64,000 nucleotides of DNA from JABFSA01 sp963827515 (GCA_963827515.1 CAWHBF010000010.1:186001-250000); one strand, 5' to 3'. Shown: positions 16,337 through 24,820, counted from the stretch's first letter. The notes: generated by a model from the sequence alone, not told the origin. Numbers and translations: made by a program.

Positions 16337-16930
16337 CTAACCGCGGAGCTTCGGCAGGAAGCGTCCGGTCTGTTCCATGTAACTCCGGTACGAATCGCCA
16401 AAGCGCAGGAGCAGCTTCTCCTCCTCCGTCCGCGTCCGTACGACCAGGAGGGCCACCACCACACTGCCTGTCAGCAGCAGGAACCAATTCGCGGCCGCCA
16501 GTCCGTTTGCCAGGGCGCACAAGGCCACCGAAACGTAAAACGGGTGGCGCACCCAGCGGTACGGGCCAGCCGAGATCATCGTGTGCACACGTCTCGTCAC
16601 GACCGTGTCGGTGAGATTCGTCCCGAGATTGGTGAGCGTCCAGAGGAGGAGCGGTATCGCGAGAAAGCCCGCACCCACGCCGAACCAGCGCAGCCACGTG
16701 GGCAAGTCGATCGACGACCACGCCATCGAGCGGGGGTCCACCATGTAGGCGACAAGTCCGGCCATCATGGCCAATCCAAGGGGCCGCAACGTGAGCAGGA
16801 TCAGGAGCCCCTCTTGTCGTCGATCGAGTGACTCCCCCGTCCGGGACTTCAGTCGGTGGTACACCATGATCGGGACGAGAAAGAGCGCGCCGGCGATGAG
16901 CACGAGGCGGAATGTCTGGTCTTCGCTCAT
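16337..16930 (-). CDS. ICMT-like membrane methyltransferase
   Basis: A 197-residue protein with about five membrane segments. The C-terminal SAM-binding signature is GPYRWVRHPFYVS followed by RTEEEKLLLRFGDSYRSYME and TGRFLP, the isoprenylcysteine carboxyl methyltransferase/phospholipid methyltransferase fold. Bacteria lack prenylated CaaX proteins, so the substrate is unknown; related proteins methylate lipids or small molecules. It is convergent with DUF4159 paralogue 3 across a family A element. Confidence 0.85.
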   Translation of the reverse strand: MSEDQTFRLVLIAGALFLVPIMVYHRLKSRTGESLDRRQEGLLILLTLRPLGLAMMAGLVAYMVDPRSMAWSSIDLPTWLRWFGVGAGFLAIPLLLWTLTNLGTNLTDTVVTRRVHTMISAGPYRWVRHPFYVSVALCALANGLAAANWFLLLTGSVVVALLVVRTRTEEEKLLLRFGDSYRSYMEQTGRFLPKLRG

Positions 16931-16932
16931 TG

Positions 16933-17046
16933 CGCTTCTCGGTTCTTGTTCACTTTCGCGCTTCCGGGGCTAGACCCTGGGCGAGGCTCTGCACCCGAAC
17001 CTGAACACGAACGGAGAACATAGAAGCCAGAAGGGTGAACGACACG
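16933..17046. repeat. Degenerate GTTC-rich repeat (family D, copy 3)
   Basis: The right arm is well kept (CCCGAACCTGAACACGAACG, then GAAGCCAGAAGGGTGAACGA). The left arm is short and eroded (CGGTTCTTGTTCAC). It fills the spacer between the ICMT-like gene and the binding-protein gene. Confidence 0.6.
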
Positions 17047-17056
17047 TGTCGTAGAT

Positions 17057-17872
17057 CTAATGCGCGTGTTCGGACGCGGCGACCGGCTCGAGGCCTGTCT
17101 TCGTGATCGCCGGAGCTGCGGCAGGCGACTTCAGATATTCGATCAGCGCCTTTGCGGCATCCGGCGCCTTCGACTTCACAGCCACGCCAGCTGAGAAGGT
17201 CGTGACCCGCTGGACAGCCGTGGGTAGCGGCCCCACGTAGTCGATCCCCGCTATCGGCAGGAGTTCGCTGACCTGCTGAAAGCCGATCTCAGCGTCGCCG
17301 CGTGCGACGACAGTGCCAACTCGCTCACTCTCGATTCTCTTGGTCTTACCCTTGATCTGATCGGCGATGCCAAGACGCTGAAACATTTCGGTCGAGAGGT
17401 ACACGCCGCTGGCACTGGCCGAATACGCGATGGAGCGTGCCTGCAGGAGCGTGCGCGTCAATGCTTCCACGGAGCTGATGTCCGGTTTCGGGGCGCCCTT
17501 GCGCACGGCCATACCAATGCTCGACCGCACCAGGTCGACGCCGCTGCCGGGGCGCACGTGTCCCTGGCCGATGAGCGCTTCCAGCGCTTCCGCGGCCAAG
17601 ATCACCACGTCAACCGGTTCACCCCGCTGGAGACGACTGGGAATGGAATCCGGCGCGCCGCCCATCGAGGCGCCGAACGCGACGAGGACCTTCGTGCCCG
17701 TGGTGCGTTCGAACTCAGGAACGAGATTGAGAAAGGCCTCCGTGAACGCACCCGACGTCATCACTCGTACTTCCTGTGCCTGAACGGCTGGAGCGACGAG
17801 GAGAAAGGCCAGCGTTACGAGCGCCGCTGCCCTCGAGGCGACTGACCGAACGGTCACAGGATGCAGTGTCAT
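17057..17872 (-). CDS. ModA-like periplasmic substrate-binding protein
   Basis: A 271-residue exported protein, signal ending APAVQAQ. EVRVMTSGAFTEAFLNLVPE, then GTKVLVAFGASMGGA and RGEPVDVVILAAEAL, are typical of the molybdate-binding type II family. GVDLVRSSIGMAVRKGAPKPDI, SASGVYLSTEMFQRLGI and FQQVSELLPI continue the pattern. The ATG at 17872 places the start at the signal peptide; the frame is open further upstream but without coding character. No permease or ATPase is adjacent, and many stand-alone ModA-like proteins bind other ligands. Confidence 0.85.
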   Translation of the reverse strand: MTLHPVTVRSVASRAAALVTLAFLLVAPAVQAQEVRVMTSGAFTEAFLNLVPEFERTTGTKVLVAFGASMGGAPDSIPSRLQRGEPVDVVILAAEALEALIGQGHVRPGSGVDLVRSSIGMAVRKGAPKPDISSVEALTRTLLQARSIAYSASASGVYLSTEMFQRLGIADQIKGKTKRIESERVGTVVARGDAEIGFQQVSELLPIAGIDYVGPLPTAVQRVTTFSAGVAVKSKAPDAAKALIEYLKSPAAAPAITKTGLEPVAASEHAH

Positions 17873-17933
17873 GAAGGGCTCGAGTGGGATTCTACACGCG
17901 AAAGGGATGACCCGGCCGGACGAGGGCCGCACG

Positions 17934-18764
17934 CTATTTCGAATCGAACGAACCGTTGATGTCGGCGAAGGCCGCCGCGCGGCCGAGGCCCGCGAACGTG
18001 CCGCGTTCGGCGATTTCAGTCGCCGCCTGAAGGAACCCCGTCCACGCCACGCGCGAAAGACCGCCGCCGACACTGATCCGCCGCACACCCAGTTGCGCCA
18101 GTTCCGACACGGTCACTGAGTCATTGCCCACCAGCACGTTCACGGGCCTGGGCGCCAGCGCATCGACGACGGCCTTGATATCGGCTGTGGTGCGGAGACC
18201 CGGCGCATAGAGGCAGTCAGCTCCGACCTCGGCATAGGCCGTCAGGCGTCGAATCGTCTCGGCAATATCGGGACGTCCGACAAGGAAACCCTCGGACCGG
18301 CCGGTGAGGAGCACGCCAGTGCCGCTCCTGTCGATCGCCTCTCGGGCCGCACGCACCCGTTCAACGGCAAGGCCAAGGTCGAAGAGTGGGCTCGACGGAT
18401 TGCCTGTGGAGTCCTCAATCGAAAGGCCCGCAATCCCCGTCGCCGCGGCCGCAGCAACGTTGGCCGCAACAGCGGCTGGTTCGACCGCGAAACCACCCTC
18501 GAAGTCGGCATTGAGAGGCACATCGACACCCTCGCTCATCGAGCGCAGGTGCGCCAGTTTCTCGTCGAGGAGTACGCCATGGTCCCGTCGCCCGAGCGAC
18601 CAGGCGAGTCCGGCGCTCGTCGTGGCCAGCGCACGAAACCCCAGCCGGACAAGCGCCCTCGCGCTCCCCAGGTCCCAGGGATTCGGGATGACGAAACAGC
18701 CGGACTGATGCAGTTCACGAAAGACACGACAGCGATCGGCCTGTCCGGCCATGATTCTCTCCAC
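17934..18764 (-). CDS. Isocitrate lyase/PEP mutase family enzyme
   Basis: A 276-residue TIM-barrel protein. FVIPNPWDLGSARAL, LATTSAGLAWSLG, VPLNADFEGGF, AGLSIEDSTG and GADCLYAPGL follow the order of the ICL/PEPM superfamily, with the Mg-binding D in NADFEGG and the E in IEDS. The isocitrate-lyase KKCGH motif is absent (GRSEGFLVG sits in the corresponding region), so it is more likely a C-C lyase of the oxaloacetate hydrolase or methylisocitrate-like group. It lies 21 bases after the ABM-repeat gene and is probably co-transcribed with it. Confidence 0.87.
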   Translation of the reverse strand: MERIMAGQADRCRVFRELHQSGCFVIPNPWDLGSARALVRLGFRALATTSAGLAWSLGRRDHGVLLDEKLAHLRSMSEGVDVPLNADFEGGFAVEPAAVAANVAAAAATGIAGLSIEDSTGNPSSPLFDLGLAVERVRAAREAIDRSGTGVLLTGRSEGFLVGRPDIAETIRRLTAYAEVGADCLYAPGLRTTADIKAVVDALAPRPVNVLVGNDSVTVSELAQLGVRRISVGGGLSRVAWTGFLQAATEIAERGTFAGLGRAAAFADINGSFDSK

Positions 18765-18785
18765 GATGTAATCGCCGCGTGCCGG

Positions 18786-19493
18786 CTACTCGACTGCCGC
18801 GAACACGCGTTCGTCGACCGGGCTGCCGGAGATCGGCTGCAGCGTATCCCGATAGGCTCGCGTATGAGGAGCGGCGACGTGGGCATCGAGGGCGCCCTGG
18901 TCTCTCCAGACCTCGACGACCGTAAAGTGATTCGCGCGCATGGCATGCTGCAGGACGTCGAATCGAAGCGCCCCCTGCTCCTGCCGACTCGCCTCCGCCA
19001 GCCGCCGCAGCATCCCTGGCGCGTCGGCCTGCCCGCCGCCGCCACCGATGTCGACGTGCGACACCACGTACACGGGCCTGCCGCTCCCACTCGGTGCGGC
19101 CGGAGCAGTCGAGAGCGCCTTGTACGGACGCTCGTCGTAGCCACTCACGCGTATCGGCTGCATCGCGTCGCGGAACACTTTGGCGTGCGCCGTGAGGCGA
19201 TGGGCATCGAGTGTCGCCTGATCCTTCCAACGCTCGATGACAACGAAATGCCCTGGCCGGCCGACCTGTTCGAATGTGTCGACTCGGGCGTCACCACTCG
19301 CGCGACCGGTCGCCTCGCGATACTGCTTCAGGGCCGCGACCATCGCCGTCCGCGAAGCGGGCAGGATGTCCACGTACGCGACCAGGTAAACCTCACCCCC
19401 CGCGGGCGCCTGGGCGTGCGTCGGCGCGCCAGGAGCCAGGCCAAAGACGAGGGCCAGGAGACAGATCATCGCTTCTCGCCAGGTCATGTGCAC
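18786..19493 (-). CDS. Exported protein with two ABM domains
   Basis: A 235-residue protein: a leader (CLLALVFGLAPGAPTHAQ), then two tandem antibiotic-biosynthesis-monooxygenase-type ferredoxin-like folds, residues about 35-125 and 140-233. Matching segments are VIERWKDQATLDAHRLTAH and VVEVWRDQGALDAHVAAPH, each followed by a RDAMQPI or RDTLQPI turn. ABM folds cover quinone-forming monooxygenases and heme-degrading enzymes as well as non-catalytic proteins; no activity can be assigned. Confidence 0.85.
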   Translation of the reverse strand: MHMTWREAMICLLALVFGLAPGAPTHAQAPAGGEVYLVAYVDILPASRTAMVAALKQYREATGRASGDARVDTFEQVGRPGHFVVIERWKDQATLDAHRLTAHAKVFRDAMQPIRVSGYDERPYKALSTAPAAPSGSGRPVYVVSHVDIGGGGGQADAPGMLRRLAEASRQEQGALRFDVLQHAMRANHFTVVEVWRDQGALDAHVAAPHTRAYRDTLQPISGSPVDERVFAAVE

Positions 19494-19559
19494 TCCTCTC
19501 GGTGGACGAACAGCAGGATTCTAGATCCGTTCGGGACCCACCGGTCCGCGAGCGCAACT

Positions 19560-20519
19560 TCACCTCTTCACAAACTTGATCAAGGCACCGTTGGCTGAAT
19601 CCGCGACGTACAACTCGCCTCTGGGGCTGACCGCTATGGAGTGAGCCTCCCCGAACTCCCCAAGGCCGGTTCCGGGCTTGCCCACCGCGGCGAGGACCTT
19701 GCCCGACAGGTCCAGCTGAACGACTTGACCAGCGTAACCGTTCACCATGTAGATGTACTCGGAGCCGATGTCGATGCTGCACGGCAGGCCCGAGTACTTC
19801 GTCTGGCGGACGAAGGTTCCGTTGGAGTCGAAGATCTGAATGCGCTGGTTCTCACGATCCATCACCCACACCATGCCCTGGGCGTCGACCGCTACTCCGT
19901 GAGCGACGTCGAACTGACCAGGCCCAGTCCCTTTGCCACCCCACGAGGTGATGAGTCGACCATTGCGGTCGAACTTCAGGACGCGGGGGTCGCCGCCAGT
20001 ACCAGGCGTGTGTCCCTGCGACACGAAGACGTCGCCGTTCGGAGCAACCGCCACGTCAGTTGGCTGATTCAGTTTGCGTGAGCCGGTCGCTTCATTCCAC
20101 TCACCCGCCTCACCTTTCGTGCCTAGCGTCAGCAGGACTTCTCCTATCGGGCTGAATTGCACAACGACGTGAGCGCCAACGTCAGTGGCCCAAATGTTCC
20201 CGTCGCGATCGATGTGCAACCCGTGCGACCTGGTGAACAACGCGTCACCGAAGCCACGGACGAACGTCCCATTCGGATCGAATTCAAGGAAAGTCTTCGG
20301 GCCGCGAGTGAGGACATACAGGTGGCCCTTCGAATCGAACGCGACAGCGGCTGGAGCCCCCATCTCCGTCCCTGCAGGCAGTCTCACCGGATCTGCGACG
20401 GCGACATAGTCAAGAAGCGGTGCCCTTTCAGGCAATAGCAGCGCTGGATCAGATGGACGCTGTCCGAACGCGGGCGTCCCAAAGAGACAGATCGCAACTC
20501 CGATCAGAACCCTTCTCAT
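19560..20519 (-). CDS. Secreted NHL-repeat beta-propeller protein
   Basis: A 319-residue exported protein, signal ending TPAFGQ. Six NHL-type blades are visible: AAVAFDSKGHLYVLTR, HGLHIDRDGNIWATD, TDVAVAPNGDVFVSQG, HGVAVDAQGMVWVMDR, PCSIDIGSEYIYMVNG, HSIAVSPRGELYVAD. The pattern is like peptidyl-alpha-hydroxyglycine lyase and related propellers. A partial NHL gene at the right end of the window belongs to the same broad family. Confidence 0.88.
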   Translation of the reverse strand: MRRVLIGVAICLFGTPAFGQRPSDPALLLPERAPLLDYVAVADPVRLPAGTEMGAPAAVAFDSKGHLYVLTRGPKTFLEFDPNGTFVRGFGDALFTRSHGLHIDRDGNIWATDVGAHVVVQFSPIGEVLLTLGTKGEAGEWNEATGSRKLNQPTDVAVAPNGDVFVSQGHTPGTGGDPRVLKFDRNGRLITSWGGKGTGPGQFDVAHGVAVDAQGMVWVMDRENQRIQIFDSNGTFVRQTKYSGLPCSIDIGSEYIYMVNGYAGQVVQLDLSGKVLAAVGKPGTGLGEFGEAHSIAVSPRGELYVADSANGALIKFVKR

Positions 20520-20571
20520 TCTCGTCTCCGATACTGCTGCATGCTGTTGTCAGGCAGCGAGGTCCGCGCGG
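20520..20571. other. Spacer after the hydrolase gene, possible attC half-remnant
   Basis: On the minus strand it contains GCCTGAC then AACAGCATGCAGCA, which resembles the R'' box and left arm of an attC site. I find no matching L' and R' boxes downstream, so it is at most a truncated remnant. Confidence 0.2.
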
Positions 20572-21384
20572 CTAGCCTCGGCACTTCAGGCTTTCCGTGA
20601 ATGCAGCGAGGTCCGCGGCGAACCGGGCTGGCTCTTCCCAATGCAAGGCATGTCCGGCGCCGTGGTAGACCAGGAGCCGCGCAACCGCAACGTCCCGAAC
20701 GCGCGCTTCCAGCATATTCGGCGCGGCGAAACCGTCCCGGTCGCCCGAGATGACGAGAGTGGGCACCGAGATCTTCCCAAACTCCGCCGCGACGTCGTCC
20801 TCCCGGATCCCTGCGAACACCTCTCGCCAGACCCACGCTGGGAGTTTGAGACTCTCGTGCACAACGGTGTCGAGGAACGCCGGCGGGACCGGCTGCCCCA
20901 GTGTGCTCACTTGGAACTCCCGCACAAAGCCAACGTCGACCGGGTCCGTCAGCGTCGAAACGGTCTCATCGAGCTCGACCACGACTGGGTTGCGAGCTTC
21001 GCCATCAAAGGCGCCGATCAGCACCAGCCCGAGAGTGCGCCCGGGGAAGTCGATCGCAAAGCGCTGAGCGATCGCTCTGCCCATCGAGTGACCCACGATG
21101 AGGGCTGATCGGAGACCGATGACGTCCATGATCGCCACCAGGTCCGCTGCGTAGTCGACGTACCGGTACCCGGCGGGCGGGCGGCTCGCGTCGCCATGAC
21201 CGCGCTGCGTCAGAGCGAAGGCGCGGATGGAGGAAGGCAGGTGTGGCAGCACGGGCTCGAACGAACGCCAGGAGTCCGTCGCACCGTGTAGAAGCAACAC
21301 CGGAATACCTGCGGGGTCTCCCTGCTCGACATACTGGAGCGTGACACCAGTGGGGAGTTCGACCGAGTGGACGACGGACCCCAT
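20572..21384 (-). CDS. Alpha/beta-hydrolase
   Basis: A 270-residue cytoplasmic hydrolase of the 3-oxoadipate enol-lactonase/haloperoxidase-like group. LLLHGATDSWRSFEPVL gives the oxyanion region, GHSMGRAIAQRFA the nucleophile serine, SGDRDGFA the acid and GAGHALHWEE the histidine. AAGGAG precedes the ATG. The gene begins 49 bases after the end of attC-like site 1 on the same strand, so it may itself be a captured cassette whose own attC has been lost, or simply the flanking chromosome. Confidence 0.9.
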   Translation of the reverse strand: MGSVVHSVELPTGVTLQYVEQGDPAGIPVLLLHGATDSWRSFEPVLPHLPSSIRAFALTQRGHGDASRPPAGYRYVDYAADLVAIMDVIGLRSALIVGHSMGRAIAQRFAIDFPGRTLGLVLIGAFDGEARNPVVVELDETVSTLTDPVDVGFVREFQVSTLGQPVPPAFLDTVVHESLKLPAWVWREVFAGIREDDVAAEFGKISVPTLVISGDRDGFAAPNMLEARVRDVAVARLLVYHGAGHALHWEEPARFAADLAAFTESLKCRG

Positions 21385-21432
21385 ATCTCCTTCTTCCTCC
21401 TCGAAATACGAGCCAGCCGGCTCCCTTGCACT

Positions 21433-21493
21433 GCCTAACGTCTGCGCTCAGGCGCGTGCGTCTTCGCATGTCGCCTGCAGCGCGTTGTTCGGC
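21433..21493 (-). repeat. attC: attC-like site 1
   Basis: 61 bases. Read on the minus strand: R'' GCCGAAC (21493-21487), spacer AAC, L'' GCGCTGCAGGCG (21483-21472), a small central hairpin, L' CGCCTGAGCGC (21454-21444), spacer AGAC, R' GTTAGGC (21439-21433), a perfect GTTRRRY. The L boxes pair fully except for one extra G in L'', the extrahelical base expected of a folded attC site. Confidence 0.8.
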
Positions 21494-21547
21494 CCAGTGG
21501 GCAGAGGATCGCGGTGTGCGCCGACTTGCTTCTCTTGAGTTCAGTAC

Positions 21548-21874
21548 TCATTTCTTGGAATCCTCGATCGCGTCCGGCAACGCCCTTACGGCGACCGCAG
21601 CCAGGAGGGCAGTCAGGAGGACGCCGCACACCCCTATGAGTATCGCCAGCACACGTGTGAGCAGGAACTTGGGCGCGAGATCACCGTAGCCAATCGTCAG
21701 GCCGGACACGAACGCGAAATAGATCGAGTCCTGTACCGACCAGCCTTCGCGCACACCGATGACCAAGCCGAGCGCCATCATTAATCCGAGGAGTCCGGAC
21801 AGGATTGGCCACACCACGCGCAACTCCGCAGATAGCCCGGCAAGGAAATTCCGTCTCAACGCGCGATGATCCAT
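21548..21874 (-). CDS. Two-helix potassium channel
   Basis: A 108-residue protein with two membrane helices (WPILSGLLGLMMALGLVIGV and VLAILIGVCGVLLTALLAAV) around a pore loop carrying the K+ selectivity filter TIGYGD. This is the minimal KcsA-type pore, with no regulatory domain. The ATG at 21874 has GGAGA upstream; an ATG at 21913 overlaps the R' box of attC-like site 2 and is unlikely. Position between two attC-like sites makes it the cargo of one cassette. Confidence 0.9.
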   Translation of the reverse strand: MDHRALRRNFLAGLSAELRVVWPILSGLLGLMMALGLVIGVREGWSVQDSIYFAFVSGLTIGYGDLAPKFLLTRVLAILIGVCGVLLTALLAAVAVRALPDAIEDSKK

Positions 21875-21907
21875 GCTGTCTCCGAACCTACACAATTTTC
21901 CTTTGCG

Positions 21908-21980
21908 GTCCAACGTGAGCGTTCACCAGCGGCCGCTCGGGATCGTATCGGTGGCCGTCTGGTGGAACGCCTTGTTGGGC
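21908..21980 (-). repeat. attC: attC-like site 2
   Basis: 73 bases. On the minus strand: R'' GCCCAAC (21980-21974), spacer AAG, L'' GCGTTCCACCAG (21970-21959), inner stem CGGCC with GGCCG, L' CTGGTGAACGC (21929-21919), spacer TCAC, R' GTTGGAC (21914-21908). Both R boxes fit RYYYAAC and GTTRRRY. One extra C in L'' is unpaired. Confidence 0.83.
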
Positions 21981-22011
21981 AGCCCCTGAGTCGCACGAGT
22001 CGAACCGCAGG

Positions 22012-23536
22012 TCACATGACCAGTAGCGCCGCCATCAGTTCGATTCCATCCCAAAGGTTCTGGATTCTGAGATTCTCGTCGAAGCTGTGCTGGTTGTTAT
22101 CGTGATTCCCAATCGGTATCACTATCGTCCGAGTACCAAGCGGGCGTTCGATAGCCTCGAGCGGCAGACCCCCGCCCATCGTTGGCAGCTTGACGGCGCG
22201 ACCGCGGGCACTTTCGACGGTTCGGATCACTTCCTGGGAAATGGGTAGATCCATGGGCGTGCGCGAGCCAACGCCGGGCGGACCGACGACGACCTTCGCC
22301 ACTCTTCGCGTGCGCGCGACGCTCGTCGGCGGTAGGCTCACGGTCGACGACGTAGAAGCCCTGCTTGCGGATGTGTTCAGTGATGAGCTGACCGGTCTTA
22401 CGGCCGTCCATGCCCTTCACCATCCTAATGTCCATCGTCACCGTCGCCGAGGCGGGAATCACGTTCGACGCCTGCGCACCGGTGCGCGAGCTAGCCATGC
22501 CGCGGATGTTGAGCGACGGAACTGTGATCAATTCGTTCAGTGTCCGCGGTCCGCCGTCGGTGGACCCCAGCCACAACTGACGCATCAGTTCAGCGTCGAT
22601 CGAGGGTGCTTCAGCGAGCGCCCGCTTCTCCACGGGCCCAAGCGGTTCGACGTCGTCGTAGAAATGGTCAACGAGTACGCGGCCGTTGTCATCTTTCATG
22701 GAAGCAAGCAGCCGTGCGAGTGACATCGCCGGATTCGGCGCCCAGTTGCCGTAGTGTCCACTGTGCAGTTCGACACGCGGTCCGTAGACCGTGATGTCGA
22801 CCGGAGTGACGCCCCGCGCGCCAAATACTATCGATTGCTGCCGTGTCTGATAGAGCGGTGCATCGCACATCAGCCAGAGATCCGCCGCAAAGAGATCCTT
22901 GTGTGCGGCCAGCGTCTTCTCAAGGTTGACCGATCCTGCTTCCTCCTCGCCTTCGAACGCGAACTTGACGTTCGCCTTGAACGCGAGGCCCGCCGAACGG
23001 ATGGCGTCGATCGCGGCCATCAGCGCGACGATCGGCGCCTTGTCGTCGGCTGCCCCGCGAGCGTACAGCCTCCACTCTGGGTCGAATGTCCCGCCCGATG
23101 GTGGTAACGGCATGACGCGCCCGCCGTCTTCAACCGGCCTGTCGCGCAGCGTCGGCTCGAATGGCGGCGAAGCCCATTCTTTGGGGTCGAGCGGCTGGCC
23201 GTCGTAGTGCGCATAGAAGGCGATGGTGCGAGTAGCTCCCGGTGTGCGGATCTCGCCGAACACGATCGGGTTGCCCCCGGGGACCGACACCAGTCTCGGC
23301 GCGAGGCCCCGCTTTTCCATCATGACCACGATGGCGTCCGCGTTCCGCTGGATGTTCTCGCGATCGCGCGCGATATTTGGAATGGAAAGGAGCGCGACGA
23401 ACTCGTCTACGATGGCGCGTTCGTGCTGCTGGCGCCAGACACGGGCGGCCTGTGCGGCGGGGTTCGTCTGGGCGGAGCCAACTGCGGGCAACAGACAGAT
23501 CAGCAACGCCAGTAGGTATCGTGTCATGTGCGACAT
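22012..23536 (-). pseudogene. M20-family metallopeptidase with frameshift
   Basis: About 507 residues if repaired. Signal peptide (YLLALLICLLPAVGSAQ), then the M20 dinuclear-zinc set: FYAHYDGQPLDP (His, Asp), GAADDKAP, FEGEEEAGS (catalytic Glu pair), and a dimerisation domain. In the region 22300-22310 the main frame departs from the family, and the other frame supplies the real C-terminus (GVGSRTPMDLPIS, PTMGGGLPLEAIERPLGT, IGNHDNNQHSFDENLRI, where the histidine is a metal ligand). One extra base in AAGAGTGGCG explains it. The gene lies between attC-like sites 3 and 2, so it looks like a cassette; at 1.5 kb it is large for one. Confidence 0.85.
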
Positions 23537-23569
23537 GTCTCCCAAGATGCAACGAACCCGAGTCTGTCT

Positions 23570-23652
23570 GCCTAACGCGCGGCTTGAGCCGCGCGCCGAG
23601 GCGAGCGTAGCACCAGACGTTTTGGAGCGACGGCTCCAAGCTGATGTTGGGC
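23570..23652 (-). repeat. attC: attC-like site 3
   Basis: 83 bases. On the minus strand: R'' GCCCAAC (23652-23646), spacer ATCA, L'' GCTTGGAGCCG (23641-23631), a longer variable centre, L' CGGCTCAAGC (23591-23582), R' GTTAGGC (23576-23570). The extra G in L'' is again unpaired and R' is a perfect GTTRRRY. Confidence 0.83.
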
Positions 23653-23768
23653 GGCCAGTATCGAACACCTTAAACCTCCATCGTGGTCACCGAGATCGGT
23701 TGTGATCGAATCGGCCGTGTCGTCAAACCCAGCAGGCACACGCGCCCCAGTGCACATTCGCGACGGAC

Positions 23769-24053
23769 TTACGCGTCAGCAATGACCTCGTATGTATCTA
23801 CGGATGTCAGGGTGACTGGAGCGCCGGGGGGCGGGCCTTCGGATCGGATCCGTTCGGCCGTCGCGAGGGCGTTCGCCTCGGTATCGAAAATCTGTACCGA
23901 TCTGAGCACGTCGCCCTGTAGCGCCCGAAGCCAGTAGCCTGTCGAGAAGCCGCGGTGCGTTCGAGCCTGCGGCACGATCATGTCGCGAACCATGTTTCGT
24001 GCCTCCTGCTCACGACTCAGGTTCACTCTGACCTCGATGATGACTCCGTACAT
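23769..24053 (-). CDS. Small ABM-like protein
   Basis: A 94-residue protein, MYGVIIEVRVNLSREQEARN through VTLTSVDTYEVIAD, with the two-strand and helix pattern of the dimeric alpha/beta barrel (antibiotic-biosynthesis-monooxygenase-like) fold: RGFSTGYWLRAL and VQIFDTEANALATAERIR. GGAGGTGGAG precedes the ATG at 24053. It is upstream of attC-like site 3 on the same strand, so it reads as the first cassette visible in the array. Ligand and activity unknown. Confidence 0.82.
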   Translation of the reverse strand: MYGVIIEVRVNLSREQEARNMVRDMIVPQARTHRGFSTGYWLRALQGDVLRSVQIFDTEANALATAERIRSEGPPPGAPVTLTSVDTYEVIADA

Positions 24054-24427
24054 GTCGCTCCACCTCCCACCGGCCCTGGGTCCCGTGCGAAGCGATTGGG
24101 CGCACGGCTGCTGATCAATCGACGCTCGCCCAACCCACCTCCGCGGCCATCCGCAACCACTCCCGATGACCGGCAAAACAACCGCAAGTCGATACGGAGC
24201 AGGACTCTAGCACACGGCCGCCAAGCGGCCCCTTGGCATCGTCACTGTCTGGGACGCAAATACAGGCCGTCCACAAGAAGAGGCACAGAGATTTGCATCT
24301 CTGTGCCTCTGTGTCTCCGTGGCCCGTGAAACCGAGCGTTATTCGACGTCGCCCACCGGTCCGCGAGTGCCCGCGAGGACACGCGCACGCTGAAGCGTGC
24401 GCTCTACGTCGAAACGCCTCGATCATC
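24054..24427. other. Gene-free region with repeats and rpoC-tail copy
   Basis: About 370 bases. 24054-24235 shows nothing clear apart from a GCCCAAC box at 24128-24134. 24240-24377 is the left copy of a roughly 140-base direct repeat that includes a family B palindrome and a copy of the last dozen codons of rpoC. 24377-24420 is a truncated family A element (ACGCGCACGCTGAAGCGTGC, GCTCTACGTCGAAACG). Confidence 0.75.
24240..24377. repeat. Direct repeat, copy A (includes rpoC 3' end)
   Basis: Contains GTCTGGGACGC, CACAAGAAGAGGCACAGAGA, a CATCTCTGTGCCTC palindrome arm, and CGACGTCGCCCACCGGTCCG followed by CGAGTGCCCGCGAG. The last part repeats the true rpoC end at 25044-25083 with one mismatch in about 40 bases. 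The copy is out of context and does not continue rpoC. Confidence 0.85.
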
Positions 24428-24820
24428 TCAGACGCTGCCGGTCAGTGCGGCGATCGCCTTCTCCGTGTCACCCACAGCGATGACGAGACGGTTACGTGTC
24501 GCGAGATACGAGTACTTGATGTTAATGTGCGCGTCCGCAAGGGTCTTGAACACGCCTGCAGCGGCGCCCGGCTGATCGGCGACGGGCACTACGACCACCC
24601 GATGCTCCTGGACGATCCGGAAACCGGCCTGCTCGAGACAGGCATGCGCGGTGCGCAGCTCCGGGGAGAGCACGTGGACCACGCCGCCGATTTCGGCGTA
24701 GCCGTCGATATTGATCCCCGCCCGGCTGACACACTCGATGGCCTTGGCCAGGGTTCCAGGACGGTCTTCCTCGAGGGTGACCGCGAGATCTGCGTCGAGA
24801 TGCGCGTCGGGATACGCCAC
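24428..24820 (-). CDS. Tandem ACT-domain protein
   Basis: A 130-residue protein of two ACT domains: LAVTLEEDRPGTLAKAIECV and AGINIDGYAEIG (residues 10-45), then HRVVVVPVADQPGAAAGVFK, LADAHINIKYSYLA and RLVIAVGDTEKAIAAL. ACT pairs bind amino acids or related small ligands at the domain interface. GGAGGTG precedes the GTG at 24820. The gene is flanked on both sides by copies of the same sequence, including the end of rpoC, so it probably arrived as an insertion after rpoC. Confidence 0.87.
   Translation of the reverse strand: MAYPDAHLDADLAVTLEEDRPGTLAKAIECVSRAGINIDGYAEIGGVVHVLSPELRTAHACLEQAGFRIVQEHRVVVVPVADQPGAAAGVFKTLADAHINIKYSYLATRNRLVIAVGDTEKAIAALTGSV

Larger units (their letters stand above)
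21433..23652 (-). mobile_element. Integron-type gene cassette array (CALIN-like, no integrase seen)
   Basis: Three attC-like sites in the same orientation (minus) alternate with minus-strand genes: ABM gene, site 3, M20 peptidase, site 2, K+ channel, site 1. Each gene begins 30-60 bases after the previous site. Sites 1 and 2 follow their gene stops by about 30-55 bases and site 3 by about 115. Each site has complementary R boxes, unpaired spacers, L boxes paired except for one extra base always on the 5' (L'') side, and a variable centre. No intI-like gene is in this window. Cassette clusters lacking an integrase are known as CALINs. Confidence 0.78.

Noticed and set aside
17873..18088. Longer N-terminus for the ModA-like protein
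   Set aside because: The extra 72 codons are Arg/Ser-rich and overlap the ICL/PEPM gene; the signal peptide begins at 17872.
24060..24200. A further attC site upstream of the ABM gene (GCCCAAC at 24128-24134)
   Set aside because: No matching L boxes or partner R box at suitable distance. The nearby TTGGGCG/CGCCCAA pair faces the wrong way for an attC fold.
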